Notes: generated from the sequence alone by a model not told the origin. A DNA stretch of 64,000 bases from PHAA01 sp040217755 (GCA_040217755.1 JBEHWJ010000002.1:1-64000), one strand, 5' to 3'. Shown: positions 35,262-45,071, counted from the first letter of the stretch. Translations and numbers: made by a program.

Positions 35262-36020
35262 ATGTATTACCGGAGTCGTTCCATCATCTTACGGACCCGT
35301 GATCTGCGGGAGAGCGATCAATTGATCACGGTCTTTACCGAGAAAGAAGGTAAATTGACGGCGGTTGCCAAAGGGGTCAAAAAACCCAAAAGCAGCCTGC
35401 GCGGTTGTGTCCAGCCCTTCTGTCACTCCCTTCTGTTTTTCAGCCAGGGGCGCGAGTTGGATCTGATAACCCAGGGGCGTATGCTCGATTTCTTCGGTAA
35501 TTCCCGGGAGGACCTGAGCAGGACCCTTTACATCATGTACATGATGGAGATTCTGGACAAGAGCTTGATGGACAGGATGCCGCTGCCGCAGCTATACCTG
35601 GCTTTGGTGGCGGTACTTGAACTGCTCGACCAAGAGGGCTTTAACCCGATGCTGGTGCGCTATTTTGAAAGCCAGCTATTGATAAATCTGGGGTATAAAC
35701 CGGTTCTGGACCGTTGCGTGCAGTGCGGCGGCCGAATTATCCATGGGTACACCTTCAGCCTGGCCGACGGTGGTCTGCTGTGCAATAATTGCCAGGCCGG
35801 CGGCCACCACCAGATGAATCTGCGGGGAGATTGCCTGGCCCTGCTGCGATTGCTGTCGGAGGGCACCCTGCAGGCGATCCGCCGGGTCAAGCCTTCCCCG
35901 GAAGCAATGCGGCAGCTGGAGTATTTTCTGGAGCTTTATCTGGAATACCATGTGGAAAGGAAATTCCGGGTCAAGAATACTATCCGTTGGCTCAAGCAGG
36001 CTATGCCGGTTTCCATTTGA
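35262..36020 (+). CDS. recO: DNA repair protein RecO
   Basis: 252 aa. RecO helps RecR and RecF load RecA on gapped DNA. The N-terminal OB fold starts YYRSRSIILRTRDLRESDQLI, and the zinc site is CVQCGG with CNNC about 25 residues on. The ATG at 35262 has AAGGAG six bases upstream; the in-frame extension to 35211 is not family-like. Its stop overlaps the -35 box of the glyQ promoter. Confidence 0.93.
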   Translation: MYYRSRSIILRTRDLRESDQLITVFTEKEGKLTAVAKGVKKPKSSLRGCVQPFCHSLLFFSQGRELDLITQGRMLDFFGNSREDLSRTLYIMYMMEILDKSLMDRMPLPQLYLALVAVLELLDQEGFNPMLVRYFESQLLINLGYKPVLDRCVQCGGRIIHGYTFSLADGGLLCNNCQAGGHHQMNLRGDCLALLRLLSEGTLQAIRRVKPSPEAMRQLEYFLELYLEYHVERKFRVKNTIRWLKQAMPVSI

Positions 36021-36045
36021 CAAGGGTTTTGGCGGTTGATAAACT
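36017..36045 (+). promoter_or_regulatory. Promoter of the glyQS T-box transcript
   Basis: TTGACA (36017-36022), a 17-base spacer and TAAACT (36040-36045). The -35 box overlaps the recO stop codon. Confidence 0.8.
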
Positions 36046-36051
36046 ATCAGT

Positions 36052-36250
36052 GAAATTAATAGCCACACGATGATGAAAAGGAGTAAGGTAAGCAGTCCCC
36101 TCCCAGAAAGCCGGGTAGGATGGGAACCGGCAGGGGCTTTATCTGAAGGCGTTTCGGAGTAATGGTCAGCAAAGAGGTGGGCCACGTGTCAAGCAGGGTG
36201 GAACCGCGGGTTTTAGTCCCGTCCCTGTTGGGTAACGGGCATTTTTGTTT
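36052..36250 (+). promoter_or_regulatory. T-box riboswitch of glyQS, glycine (GGC) specifier
   Basis: Stem I starts with GAGTAAGG, has the distal AGAAAG and GGGTAGG elements, and carries the specifier GGC at 36148-36150 (context GAAGGCG). The antiterminator sequence GGGTGGAACCGCGGG is at 36196-36210, followed by a terminator CCCG/CGGG hairpin with TTTTTG (to about 36246). This is the compact glycine class without a Stem II. About 100 bases of AT-rich leader follow before glyQ. Confidence 0.92.
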
Positions 36251-36351
36251 TTGGGATTCAAATAACTATATCGACCGCAAATGTTTGCGTTGTTAGGGGA
36301 ATCTAATAAAGGGTCATGATTGATAAATAAAAACACACAGGGGGTCAGGAA

Positions 36352-37266
36352 ATGAATTTCCAGGAGATCATCATGAATCTGCAGGAATATTGGGGACAAC
36401 AAGGTTGTATCATCCAACAGCCGTACGACCTGGAAAAGGGCGCCGGTACCATGAATCCGGCCACTTTCCTGCGTTGTTTGGGACCCGAACCGTGGAAGGT
36501 CGCCTATGTTGAACCATCCCGGCGGCCCACTGACGGGCGCTATGGAGAAAACCCCAATCGTTTGCAGCATTATTATCAGTTCCAGGTTATCCTGAAACCT
36601 TCTCCCGACAACGTGATCGAACTATACCTGGAGAGCTTGCGGCGGTTGGGGATAGAACCGGAGAAGCACGATATAAGGCTGGTGGAGGACAATTGGGAAT
36701 CCCCTACCCTGGGAGCCTGGGGATTGGGTTGGGAGATCTGGCTGGACGGGATGGAGATCACCCAATTCACCTACTTCCAACAGTGCGGGGGATACGATTG
36801 CTATCCGGTGAGCGCCGAGATAACTTATGGTCTCGAACGTATCGCCATGTATATACAGAACAAGGAGAGTGTTTTTGACGTAGAGTGGGTGGGTGACATC
36901 AGTTATGCTGACGTCCACCATCAGGCGGAAGTAGATTATTCCCATTACAACTTTACCGCCGCCGACGTACCTACTTTGACTGCCATGTTCAACCTGTGTG
37001 AGGAGGAAGCGCGGCGGGTAGCGGACCTTAAACTTCCGCAACCAGCCTATGACTATGTCCTGAAGTGCTCGCATCTTTTCAACCTACTCGACGCCCGAGG
37101 GGCTATCAGTGTTACCGAACGTACCGGTTATATAGGCCGGGTCCGCAACCTGGCCCGCACCGTGGCCCGTGAGTACCTGGAACAGAGGGAGAGGATGGGT
37201 TACCCGTTGATAAAGGATGAGAAACTAAGGGCAGAACTGTTACAAACAAAGGAGGTCCAAGGGTAA
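36352..37266 (+). CDS. glyQ: Glycyl-tRNA synthetase alpha subunit
   Basis: 304 aa, class II catalytic subunit of the alpha2beta2 bacterial enzyme. Marks: GCIIQQPYDLEKGAGTMNPATF, YVEPSRRPTDGRYGENPNR and GLERIAMYIQ. The ATG at 36352 gives the family N-terminus MNFQEIIMNLQEYW. The stop TAA overlaps the glyS ATG by one base, so the two subunits are translated in a coupled way. Confidence 0.97.
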   Translation: MNFQEIIMNLQEYWGQQGCIIQQPYDLEKGAGTMNPATFLRCLGPEPWKVAYVEPSRRPTDGRYGENPNRLQHYYQFQVILKPSPDNVIELYLESLRRLGIEPEKHDIRLVEDNWESPTLGAWGLGWEIWLDGMEITQFTYFQQCGGYDCYPVSAEITYGLERIAMYIQNKESVFDVEWVGDISYADVHHQAEVDYSHYNFTAADVPTLTAMFNLCEEEARRVADLKLPQPAYDYVLKCSHLFNLLDARGAISVTERTGYIGRVRNLARTVAREYLEQRERMGYPLIKDEKLRAELLQTKEVQG

Positions 37267-39341
37267 TGAGCCAAGACATGCTTCTCGAAATAGGGGTCGA
37301 AGAGATACCTTCGGAATTGATGCCAGGAGCTCTGGAAGGCCTTAGAACCATGGCGGCCAACAAACTGCAGCAAAGCCACCTGGAATTTGGGGAAATCACC
37401 ACCTTGGGCACACCTCGTCGTCTGGTTTTGCACGTCAAAGGCCTGGGGGAAAAACAAAAGGATACGGTTATTGAAAACCGGGGACCCAAGCAATCCAGCG
37501 CCTTCAACCAGGATGGCACCCCCAGCAAGGCGGCCCTGGGTTTTGCCCGCAGCCAGGGCATCGATGTAGATGAACTGGAAATAAGGGATGTGGGCGGGGT
37601 TGAGTATGTTTATGCGGTCAAAAAGGAATCGGGAGGCCGCACGGTGGAACTGCTCCCCACCCTATTGACCGAGATTATCAAATCTATGAACTTTCTCCGT
37701 TCGATGCGGTGGGGATATTTCCAAACCAGATTTGCGCGGCCCATCCGCTGGCTGCTGGCTTTTTTCGGAGACCAGTTGTTATCGATCAGGATCGAGAATA
37801 TAGAGAGTGCCGACTGGACCATGGGACACCGTTTTCTATCCTCCGGTCCGCTCAAAGTAGCCGGCATCGACGAATATTATGACGCCCTGCGCAATAATTA
37901 CGTCATCGTCGATCAACTACAGAGGAAAGACATGATTTGGTCCCAGGTCAGGGAGGCAGCCACCCGGGTTGGTGGTACTGCCATGGAAAACGAGGATTTG
38001 TTAAATGAAGTATCTTATCTGGTGGAGTATCCCACTGCCTTTTATGGAGAGTTCTCCAAATCCTATCTGGATGTCCCGGCCGAGGTTTTGACCACCAGTA
38101 TGATTTCCCATCAGAGGTATTTCCCCCTCTTCGCCCCCGACCAGAATTTGATGGCCGGGTTCATCGGGGTCAGGAACGGCACCGATTATTGTCTGGATCT
38201 GGTCAAGGCCGGCAACGAGAGGGTGTTGAAAGCCCGCCTGGAAGACGCCCTTTTCTTTTGGAAAGAGGATACCTCCAAACCCCTGGCTGATTCCGTCCCG
38301 GGGTTAAAGGATGTCCTGTTCCACGAAAAGTTGGGCAGTATCCTGGATAAAGTAGAGTGTCTGCGAGACCTGGCCGTATCGATTGGTGAAAACCTGGGCT
38401 TGAGCGACAAGGATAATCTTGATCGGGCTGCCTTCCTGTGCAAAGCTGATCTGCTCAGCAGTATGGTCTACGAGTTCCCCGAACTGCAGGGAATAATGGG
38501 CCGGTACTATGCCCGGCGGGGCGGAGAGAACAATGAGGTGGCCGAAGCCATCCTGGAGCATTACCTGCCCAAATTTGCGGGCGACCGTCTGCCCGCTTCG
38601 GCGACCGGAATCGTTCTGGCTTTGGCCGAAAAACTGTTTAATCTGACGGCGTTTTTTGCCATGGGCATCAAACCTTCCGGCTCTCAGGATCCGTATGCCT
38701 TAAGACGCCAGGCCTTGGGGGTCGTATACATGATCATCGACCTCCAATTAACAGCCCGCTTGCGCGTATTGATTACCGAGACCCATGCAGTCATGACCAG
38801 GTTCGGTTTCCAACTGAAACTAGATGCCGCGGAAACCGCGGAAGAGCTTATGGAATTTATTCTGCAGCGGATGCGTGGTGTAATGCTGGACCGGGGTTAC
38901 ACATATGATTTGATTGACGCGGTGTTATACCAGGGGCTGGATGATTTGCGGCAGATTGTGGGCCGGGCGGATGCGATAAAGCTCTTTAAGGAAAGCCAGT
39001 CTTGGGAAGACTTCATGGTAGTGTTCAACCGCTCCCATAACCTATCCAAAAAGTGGCTGAGTGCTGAGGTGCGGGCCGAGTCTCTGGTGGACGTGAGCGA
39101 AAAGACCCTGTATACCCTTGTCGACCGTATCAAACCGGGAGTGGAGGCAGCTTTCCGGGAATACCGGTATGAGGAAGGCTTGGCGATGCTGGCGGAGTTG
39201 CGCCCGGCGGTGGATAATTTCTTCGAGGCGGTCATGGTGATGGTCGACGATCAAGATTTAAGGGGGGCGCGACTGGGATTATTGAAATTGATCGCTGATT
39301 TGGGTAATTCCCTGGCTGATTTTACGAAAATCTTACAATAA
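37266..39341 (+). CDS. glyS: Glycyl-tRNA synthetase beta subunit
   Basis: 691 aa. The beta subunit binds and positions tRNA-Gly. It begins LLEIGVEEIPSELMPGAL, has the HD-like region with MVYEFPELQGIMGRYYA, SGSQDPYALRRQALG in the core, and a C-terminal anticodon-binding domain. Normal length. No clear terminator follows before ccpN. Confidence 0.97.
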   Translation: MSQDMLLEIGVEEIPSELMPGALEGLRTMAANKLQQSHLEFGEITTLGTPRRLVLHVKGLGEKQKDTVIENRGPKQSSAFNQDGTPSKAALGFARSQGIDVDELEIRDVGGVEYVYAVKKESGGRTVELLPTLLTEIIKSMNFLRSMRWGYFQTRFARPIRWLLAFFGDQLLSIRIENIESADWTMGHRFLSSGPLKVAGIDEYYDALRNNYVIVDQLQRKDMIWSQVREAATRVGGTAMENEDLLNEVSYLVEYPTAFYGEFSKSYLDVPAEVLTTSMISHQRYFPLFAPDQNLMAGFIGVRNGTDYCLDLVKAGNERVLKARLEDALFFWKEDTSKPLADSVPGLKDVLFHEKLGSILDKVECLRDLAVSIGENLGLSDKDNLDRAAFLCKADLLSSMVYEFPELQGIMGRYYARRGGENNEVAEAILEHYLPKFAGDRLPASATGIVLALAEKLFNLTAFFAMGIKPSGSQDPYALRRQALGVVYMIIDLQLTARLRVLITETHAVMTRFGFQLKLDAAETAEELMEFILQRMRGVMLDRGYTYDLIDAVLYQGLDDLRQIVGRADAIKLFKESQSWEDFMVVFNRSHNLSKKWLSAEVRAESLVDVSEKTLYTLVDRIKPGVEAAFREYRYEEGLAMLAELRPAVDNFFEAVMVMVDDQDLRGARLGLLKLIADLGNSLADFTKILQ

Positions 39342-39353
39342 AAAATTTATCCC

Positions 39354-39383
39354 TTGCCAAACAGGATTTTTTTAGTCTATAAA
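39354..39383 (+). promoter_or_regulatory. Promoter of ccpN-ppsR-ppdK
   Basis: TTGCCA (39354-39359), an 18-base spacer and TATAAA (39378-39383). A second candidate, TTGAAG (39394) and TATAGC (39417) with 17 bases between, would start almost at the ccpN codon and is less likely. Confidence 0.5.
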
Positions 39384-39433
39384 GTATATGTAATTGAAGT
39401 GGTTGAACCCAAACAGTATAGCATAATTGGGTG

Positions 39434-40078
39434 GTGGAAAAGATCGAGCTCAATGAACGGCAAGAAAAGATCCTGGATATCGTAAAAAGCCAAGGACCCA
39501 TTACCGGTGAAAATATAGCGGAAATACTGGAAGTTACCCGGGCTGCCCTCCGCCCTGACCTAGCGGTTTTGACCATGTCAGGTTATCTGGAAGCCAAACC
39601 CAGGGTAGGCTACACATATAAAGCCGACGGTTTCAACACCAAGATTAAAAAGATTCTTAATCAATACAGGGTCAAGGATATCATGTCCCTACCAGTGGTA
39701 GTAAAAGAGAAATGCAGCATTTATGATGCCATCGTAACCCTGTTTCTGGAGGATATAGGTTCCATCTTCGTGGTAGAGGATGATAACTGCCTGACTGGTT
39801 TGGCTTCCCGCAAGGACCTGCTTAAGGCCACTATGGGGCAGGTTGACATTCATAAGGTACCGGTCAGTGTGATCATGACCCGTATGCCTAATGTTATTAC
39901 CGCCGATATTGAAGATACAGTGGTGGAAGCGGTTAAAAGATTGGTGGAGCATGAGGTTGATTCCCTGCCGGTAGTTAGAAGGATCACAGGCGGCTCCGGC
40001 AAAGAGAGCCTGGAAGTGGTGGGCAGGATTACCAAGACCAACATAACCCGGTTATTCCTGGACTTGGCCTTGAGATAA
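39434..40078 (+). CDS. ccpN: CcpN-like HTH/CBS transcription regulator
   Basis: 214 aa. A DeoR-like winged helix (about 8-55, LNERQEKILDIVKSQGPITGE) is followed by two CBS repeats (about 70-205) that likely bind an adenine nucleotide. In Bacillus CcpN (YqzB) represses gluconeogenic genes and is paired with yqfL. Here it sits in front of ppsR and ppdK, so control of pyruvate phosphate dikinase is a natural reading. The start is one of two adjacent GTGs (39431 or 39434). Confidence 0.88.
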   Translation: MEKIELNERQEKILDIVKSQGPITGENIAEILEVTRAALRPDLAVLTMSGYLEAKPRVGYTYKADGFNTKIKKILNQYRVKDIMSLPVVVKEKCSIYDAIVTLFLEDIGSIFVVEDDNCLTGLASRKDLLKATMGQVDIHKVPVSVIMTRMPNVITADIEDTVVEAVKRLVEHEVDSLPVVRRITGGSGKESLEVVGRITKTNITRLFLDLALR

Positions 40079-40095
40079 AGAGGAGGTACAGTATT

Positions 40096-40917
40096 TTGGC
40101 TGGTCATTTACCCGGAGTTTTCATTGTTTCGGATTCCATCGGTGAGACGGCGGAAATGGTCGTGAGAGCAGCCGCCAGTCAATTCAATTCCGGTACTATG
40201 GAGATACGGCAGATACCGAATATAAGCGACAAGGATACTATAGCTGAAGTCATCCACCAGGCGATGGAAAACCATTTTATGATCGCTTACACCCTGGTTT
40301 TGAATGAATTGGCGGAATTCCTGCGCCAGGAGGCGCGCCGGGCCGGGGTGGTCTGTGTTGATATACTGGGGCCTATAATATCGGCCTTCGAGGAGGCCAG
40401 CCAAATGACCCCTAAGAGAGAACCGGGGTTGTTGCGCAGGGTCGATGAGATGTACTATCGCCGGGTTGAGGCGGTGGAATTCGCCGTCCGCTACGATGAT
40501 GGCAAAGACCCCAAGGGGATAACTTTGGCAGATATCGTTCTGGTGGGCGTATCCAGAACCTCCAAGACACCTCTCTCCATGTACCTGGCCCACAAACGGG
40601 TCAAGGTCGCCAATGTGCCGCTGGTACCGGAGGTGACTCCGCCAGAAGAGCTGTTTCTGTTGGATCGGGGCAAGGTTATCGGTTTGGTGATAAAACCGGA
40701 ATTACTGAACAGCATCCGGATTGAGAGGTTAAAAACCCTGGGATTGACCGGACAGGCCAGCTACGCCAACTATGAGCGGATCATAGAGGAGTTGGAGTAT
40801 GCCGATACAATAATGAAGAGACTGGGGTGCCCGGTAATCGATGTAACCAACCGTGCCGTTGAAGAGACAGCCAGCAAAATACTTGAAATCTACTATAGGA
40901 GGTTAAGCAATGTCTAG
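40096..40917 (+). CDS. ppsR: Pyruvate phosphate dikinase regulatory protein
   Basis: 273 aa, DUF299 family: a bifunctional ADP-dependent kinase and phosphorylase that switches PPDK off and on by threonine phosphorylation. P-loop GVSRTSKT at 151-158, N-terminal VFIVSDSIGETAE. The start is TTG at 40096 behind GAGGAGG. It overlaps ppdK, its target, by 8 bases. Confidence 0.94.
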   Translation: MAGHLPGVFIVSDSIGETAEMVVRAAASQFNSGTMEIRQIPNISDKDTIAEVIHQAMENHFMIAYTLVLNELAEFLRQEARRAGVVCVDILGPIISAFEEASQMTPKREPGLLRRVDEMYYRRVEAVEFAVRYDDGKDPKGITLADIVLVGVSRTSKTPLSMYLAHKRVKVANVPLVPEVTPPEELFLLDRGKVIGLVIKPELLNSIRIERLKTLGLTGQASYANYERIIEELEYADTIMKRLGCPVIDVTNRAVEETASKILEIYYRRLSNV

Positions 40918-43555
40918 TAAGAAGTGGGTCTACCTGTTTGAAGAAGGGAATTCGAACATGCGTATGATCTTGGGCGGAAAGGGTGCGAATCTAGCGGAGA
41001 TGACCAATATCGGCTTACCGGTGCCGCCAGGGTTCACGATAACTGCCGAGGCGTGCAACGAATATCTGTCTTTGAATCAGGATTTCCCGGAAGGATGCCT
41101 GGAACAGACATTTGCGGCCCTGGCCAAACTGGAGGATAGGACCGGTAAGACTTTCGGAGACAAGGACAATCCGCTGCTGGTGTCGGTAAGGTCGGGTGCG
41201 GCCGTATCCATGCCAGGGATGATGGATACCATTTTGAATCTGGGGCTTAATGACGAATCAGTGCAGGGACTGGCCAATCTATCCGGAGATGAACGGTTTG
41301 CCTATGATTGTTATCGCCGCTTCATTCAAATGTTTGGGAATGTTGTGCTGGAGATGGAACATTCTCATTTTGATGATATCATCGAGAGGTACAAACGGAA
41401 ATTAGGCCTGATATTCGATTATGAAATACCGGCCGGGGAACTGAAGGAAATAATCAATGAATATAAAGCCCAGGTGAAACGGGATAAGGCCATCGATTTT
41501 CCTCAAGACGTGCGGGGGCAGTTGATCATGGCCATCAAAGCTGTCTTCGGTTCATGGAACAACCAAAGGGCCATCGTCTACCGGCGGATCAACAAAATCC
41601 GGGACGACCTGGGCACGGCCGTCAATGTACAGTGTATGGCGTTCGGCAATCTTGGTGAAGATTGCGGCACCGGCGTGGCCTTCACCCGCAGCCCGTCGAC
41701 CGGGGAACGAGAGTTGTACGGTGAATTCCTGGTCAACGCCCAGGGAGAAGACGTGGTGGCTGGCATCAGGACGCCCTTGCCCATATCCAATCTCAAAGAA
41801 AATCTCCCTTCGGTGTATGAGCAATTCATCGATACCTGCAACAACCTGGAGAAGCATTACCGCGATATGCAGGACATAGAGTTTACGGTGGAAAAGGGAG
41901 TCTTGTATATGCTGCAGACCAGGACCGGTAAAAGGACTACCAAGGCAGCGGTAAAAATCGCAGTGGATATGGTAAGCGAAGGACTGATCAACAAGAAAGA
42001 AGCCTTGATGAGAATCGATCCCGAACAGATCGATCAGTTATTACATAGACAGATAGACACCACCATGCACTTGGAGCCTATCGCCAAGGGACTGCCGGCA
42101 TCCCCCGGGGCAGCCAGCGGCAAAGTGGTTCTGGATGCCGACCTGGCTGAGAAACTGGGGGAAGCCGGTGAGAGGGTCGTATTGGTCCGCAATGAAACCG
42201 CGCCTGACGACATCCACGGAATAGTTCATTCGCAGGGAGTTTTAACCGCCCGCGGCGGCATGACTTCGCATGCGGCAGTGGTGGCACGGGGCATGGGTAA
42301 ACCGTGTGTGTGCGGATGCGAGAGCATCAAGATCGACTTCGGTTCCAAATCGTTCACCGTCAACGGGGTTACGGTCAAGGAAGGGGACATAATTACTTTG
42401 GACGGTTCAACCGGCAACGTCATGCAGGGAGAAGTGCCCATGATCGAACCCACTCTTTCTGACGAATTTCAGACCCTCCTGCAGTGGGCGGATGAGGTGA
42501 AGAAACTGGGTGTCAGGGCTAATGCGGATACTCCCGAAGATGCCATGAAGGCCAGGGAATTTGGCGCTCAAGGGATAGGTCTGTGCCGGACCGAGCACAT
42601 GTTTATGGCCCAGGATAGGCTGCCCAGCGTCCAGGAGATGATACTGGCTGACAACCTGACCGACCGGCAAGCGGCGCTGGCCAAACTGTTGCCGTTCCAA
42701 CGGGATGACTTTTATGGCATTCTTAAGGCTATGGCTCCATACCCGGTAACCATAAGACTGCTTGATCCGCCCCTGCATGAATTCCTGCCCGACCATGAGT
42801 CGTTGATGCTGGAGATTGCCGACATGAAATACCGGAAAGCCAATCCCTACGATATCTTTGCCAAGGAACAAATGGCCAAGAAGGTACATGCATTGTCGGA
42901 ATCCAATCCGATGCTGGGTCATAGGGGATGCCGATTAGGATTGACTTATCCGGAGATATACATGATGCAGGCCCAGGCCATTTTCGAGGCTATGTACCTG
43001 CTGCAAAGTGAGGGCGTGAAAATCCTGACCGAGATAGAAATACCCCTGGTCATGGATCAGATGGAATTCACCCTGTTGCGGGAGGATATTTTGAAAGTCT
43101 ATGCCGAGCTTAAGCAGGTTCACGGCCAGGAACTCGATTTCGTTTTGGGAACCATGCTGGAACTGCCGCGCGCCTGTATAGTAGCCGATGAAATAGCTGA
43201 GCAGGCAGAATTCTTCTCATTCGGGACCAACGATCTGACCCAGACCACGCTGGGATTCAGCCGGGATGATGCGGAAGGTAAGTTTATACCGGTATATCTG
43301 GAGCGCAAGATTATAAAAGATAATCCTTTTGCGGTCCTGGATCGCAAAGGGGTAGGCAGTCTGATGAAGATAGCGGTGGAGAAGGCCCGCAAGGCACGTC
43401 CGAACATCTTATTGGGCATCTGCGGCGAGCACGGAGGTGAGCCCAGTTCGGTGGAATTCTGTCACCTCATCGGGCTGAATTATGTGAGCTGTTCACCTTA
43501 CCGCATCCCGGTTGCCCGCCTGGCAGCGGCTCAAGCCGTGATAAAGAACGATTAG
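40910..43555 (+). CDS. ppdK: Pyruvate, phosphate dikinase
   Basis: 881 aa. It interconverts pyruvate, ATP and phosphate with PEP, AMP and pyrophosphate; in fermenters it can run either way. Three domains: ATP-grasp (GGKGANLAEM at about 23-32), the phosphohistidine swivel (H454 in GGMTSHAAVVARG, with the neighbouring regulatory threonine T452) and the PEP barrel (GLCRTEHMF, GTMLELPRA, FGTNDLTQ, with C in GICGEHGG). Ends before a strong terminator. Confidence 0.98.
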   Translation: MSSKKWVYLFEEGNSNMRMILGGKGANLAEMTNIGLPVPPGFTITAEACNEYLSLNQDFPEGCLEQTFAALAKLEDRTGKTFGDKDNPLLVSVRSGAAVSMPGMMDTILNLGLNDESVQGLANLSGDERFAYDCYRRFIQMFGNVVLEMEHSHFDDIIERYKRKLGLIFDYEIPAGELKEIINEYKAQVKRDKAIDFPQDVRGQLIMAIKAVFGSWNNQRAIVYRRINKIRDDLGTAVNVQCMAFGNLGEDCGTGVAFTRSPSTGERELYGEFLVNAQGEDVVAGIRTPLPISNLKENLPSVYEQFIDTCNNLEKHYRDMQDIEFTVEKGVLYMLQTRTGKRTTKAAVKIAVDMVSEGLINKKEALMRIDPEQIDQLLHRQIDTTMHLEPIAKGLPASPGAASGKVVLDADLAEKLGEAGERVVLVRNETAPDDIHGIVHSQGVLTARGGMTSHAAVVARGMGKPCVCGCESIKIDFGSKSFTVNGVTVKEGDIITLDGSTGNVMQGEVPMIEPTLSDEFQTLLQWADEVKKLGVRANADTPEDAMKAREFGAQGIGLCRTEHMFMAQDRLPSVQEMILADNLTDRQAALAKLLPFQRDDFYGILKAMAPYPVTIRLLDPPLHEFLPDHESLMLEIADMKYRKANPYDIFAKEQMAKKVHALSESNPMLGHRGCRLGLTYPEIYMMQAQAIFEAMYLLQSEGVKILTEIEIPLVMDQMEFTLLREDILKVYAELKQVHGQELDFVLGTMLELPRACIVADEIAEQAEFFSFGTNDLTQTTLGFSRDDAEGKFIPVYLERKIIKDNPFAVLDRKGVGSLMKIAVEKARKARPNILLGICGEHGGEPSSVEFCHLIGLNYVSCSPYRIPVARLAAAQAVIKND

Positions 43556-43573
43556 ATCCTAGGATTGACTGGC

Positions 43574-43602
43574 AGGGGTCCTGGATAACAGGACCCCTTT
43601 TG
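43574..43602 (+). terminator. Terminator after ppdK
   Basis: AGGGGTCCTG-gataa-CAGGACCCCT followed by TTTTG. Confidence 0.93.
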
Positions 43603-43931
43603 ATTTGATAGACATGGTTATACACATCCCCGCCAACCTGCAATTATTTTTAAAGGAATTGGAATCTTGTTGTAGTATATGAAGTTATAGAAAGTATTTC
43701 TGTCTGGCAGCGTATTACGTTTGTTCACTAAGAAGCGGGTAATAATTTATCCTGCCAGTCCGGGCGTCAAAATATAGAACAAAATACGCGGACCGCGTTG
43801 GGGAGAATTGGTCGGCTAAATATGGAGAGAACCGGCCAGATATGGAATTGGGCAGAAATGATCTGCCGATAAGGGGATATCCCTCTCAACCATTGGGATG
43901 GATATATCTCTAACTGCAAGGGGTGAAGATA
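43603..43931 (+). other. Structured leader region upstream of dgt, no gene
   Basis: About 330 bases with no coding frame. It holds a long imperfect hairpin (TGGCAG...CTGCCA, about 43707-43768, with inner GTATTAC/GTAATA), a second hairpin GGCAGA-aatga-TCTGCC (about 43850-43866), a palindrome GGGATATCCC near 43875, and two ATATGGA copies. No riboswitch class that I know is evident. Confidence 0.4.
43654..43680 (+). promoter_or_regulatory. Possible sigma-H-like promoter of dgt-dnaG-rpoD
   Basis: AGGAATT (43654-43660), 11-12 bases, then GTAGTATAT (43672-43680), loosely like sigma-H sites. The Bacillus dnaG-sigA operon has a sigma-H promoter, which is why this is listed. Confidence 0.25.
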
Positions 43932-44993
43932 GTGATAGTCAGGGAGGAAATAGAGACCCGGGAGGCGGCCGGATTGAGCCGATTTGCGGTCAAGTCCAGG
44001 GATTCATCCGGACGGCAAAAACGTGAAGACCCCGACCCTATCCGCACCTGTTTCATGGTGGACCGGGATCGCGTGATACATTCCAAGTCTTTCCGGCGCT
44101 TGAAACATAAGACCCAGGTATTTGTGGCCCCGCCGGGCGATCATTATCGTACCCGGCTTACCCATACCCTGGAAGTAAATCAGATTGCCCGGACTATCGG
44201 AGCGGGATTAAACCTCAATCTGGATCTTATCGAAGCCATCGCCCTTGCCCACGATGTGGGCCATACCCCGTTCGCCCATTCCGGGGAGCAGATATTGAAC
44301 GAGATAACCAGCGGTCACTTCCGGCACAGTGAGAACAGCGTAAGGGTGCTCACCAGGGTCGAACAGCACAAAGGGGGCAGCGGGCTTAACTTATCCGGGG
44401 AAGTCCTGGACGGGGTCCTGCATCACAGCGGCTATGGGCAGGGAGGTGCTTGTGCATCCACCCTGGAAGGGCAAGTGATCCGCATCGCCGACAAGATCGC
44501 CTATGTTCAGCATGATATAGATGATGCGATCCGGGCTGGGCTATTGACCCTGGACCAGATTCCGCCCCGATTCCTTGAAGTTCTGGGGATCACCCACAGC
44601 CAGCGGATAGCTACTCTGGTGATAGATACCATCGAACATACCCGCAAATTGATGGGCTCCGGCCAACCGCTGTCGGTGGAACCGGGCCATGAAGTGGAGC
44701 GGGCGCTATGGGGGTTGCGGGAATTTATGTTTGAGACCATATATCGCGGTCCAGTATGTCAGGAAGAGCGTAACCGGGCTATGTTCATAATATCCAGCCT
44801 ATACGATTACTACATGAAAAACCCCGGCAAAATGAGCCCCCTATACATTCAGATCGCGGAAGAAGAAGGTCTGGAGAGAGCAGTCCTGGATTATATATCC
44901 GGCATGAGCGATGCTTACTGCATCAACCTCTTTAAAGATATTTACATCCCGCAATCCATGGTACCGGATACCAGGCGGATCTTTAGTCACTAA
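43932..44993 (+). CDS. dgt: dGTP triphosphohydrolase-like protein
   Basis: 353-aa HD hydrolase that removes triphosphate from deoxynucleotides. HD ligands: H in RLTHTLEVNQIA, HD in LAHDVGHTPFAHSGE and D in RIADKIAYVQHDIDDA. The N-terminal FRRLKHKTQVF and GDHYRTRL bind nucleotide. I prefer the GTG at 43932, with GGGGTGA five bases upstream; a GTG at 43923 is possible. It precedes dnaG-rpoD, as in most Clostridia. Confidence 0.92.
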   Translation: MIVREEIETREAAGLSRFAVKSRDSSGRQKREDPDPIRTCFMVDRDRVIHSKSFRRLKHKTQVFVAPPGDHYRTRLTHTLEVNQIARTIGAGLNLNLDLIEAIALAHDVGHTPFAHSGEQILNEITSGHFRHSENSVRVLTRVEQHKGGSGLNLSGEVLDGVLHHSGYGQGGACASTLEGQVIRIADKIAYVQHDIDDAIRAGLLTLDQIPPRFLEVLGITHSQRIATLVIDTIEHTRKLMGSGQPLSVEPGHEVERALWGLREFMFETIYRGPVCQEERNRAMFIISSLYDYYMKNPGKMSPLYIQIAEEEGLERAVLDYISGMSDAYCINLFKDIYIPQSMVPDTRRIFSH

Positions 44994-45071
44994 AAGCATG
45001 GATAGAAAGTTTCGTTTTTTTTCTACATTAAAAAGGGATTTCTCGAAGGATATCGAATAGTAGGTTGAGTC

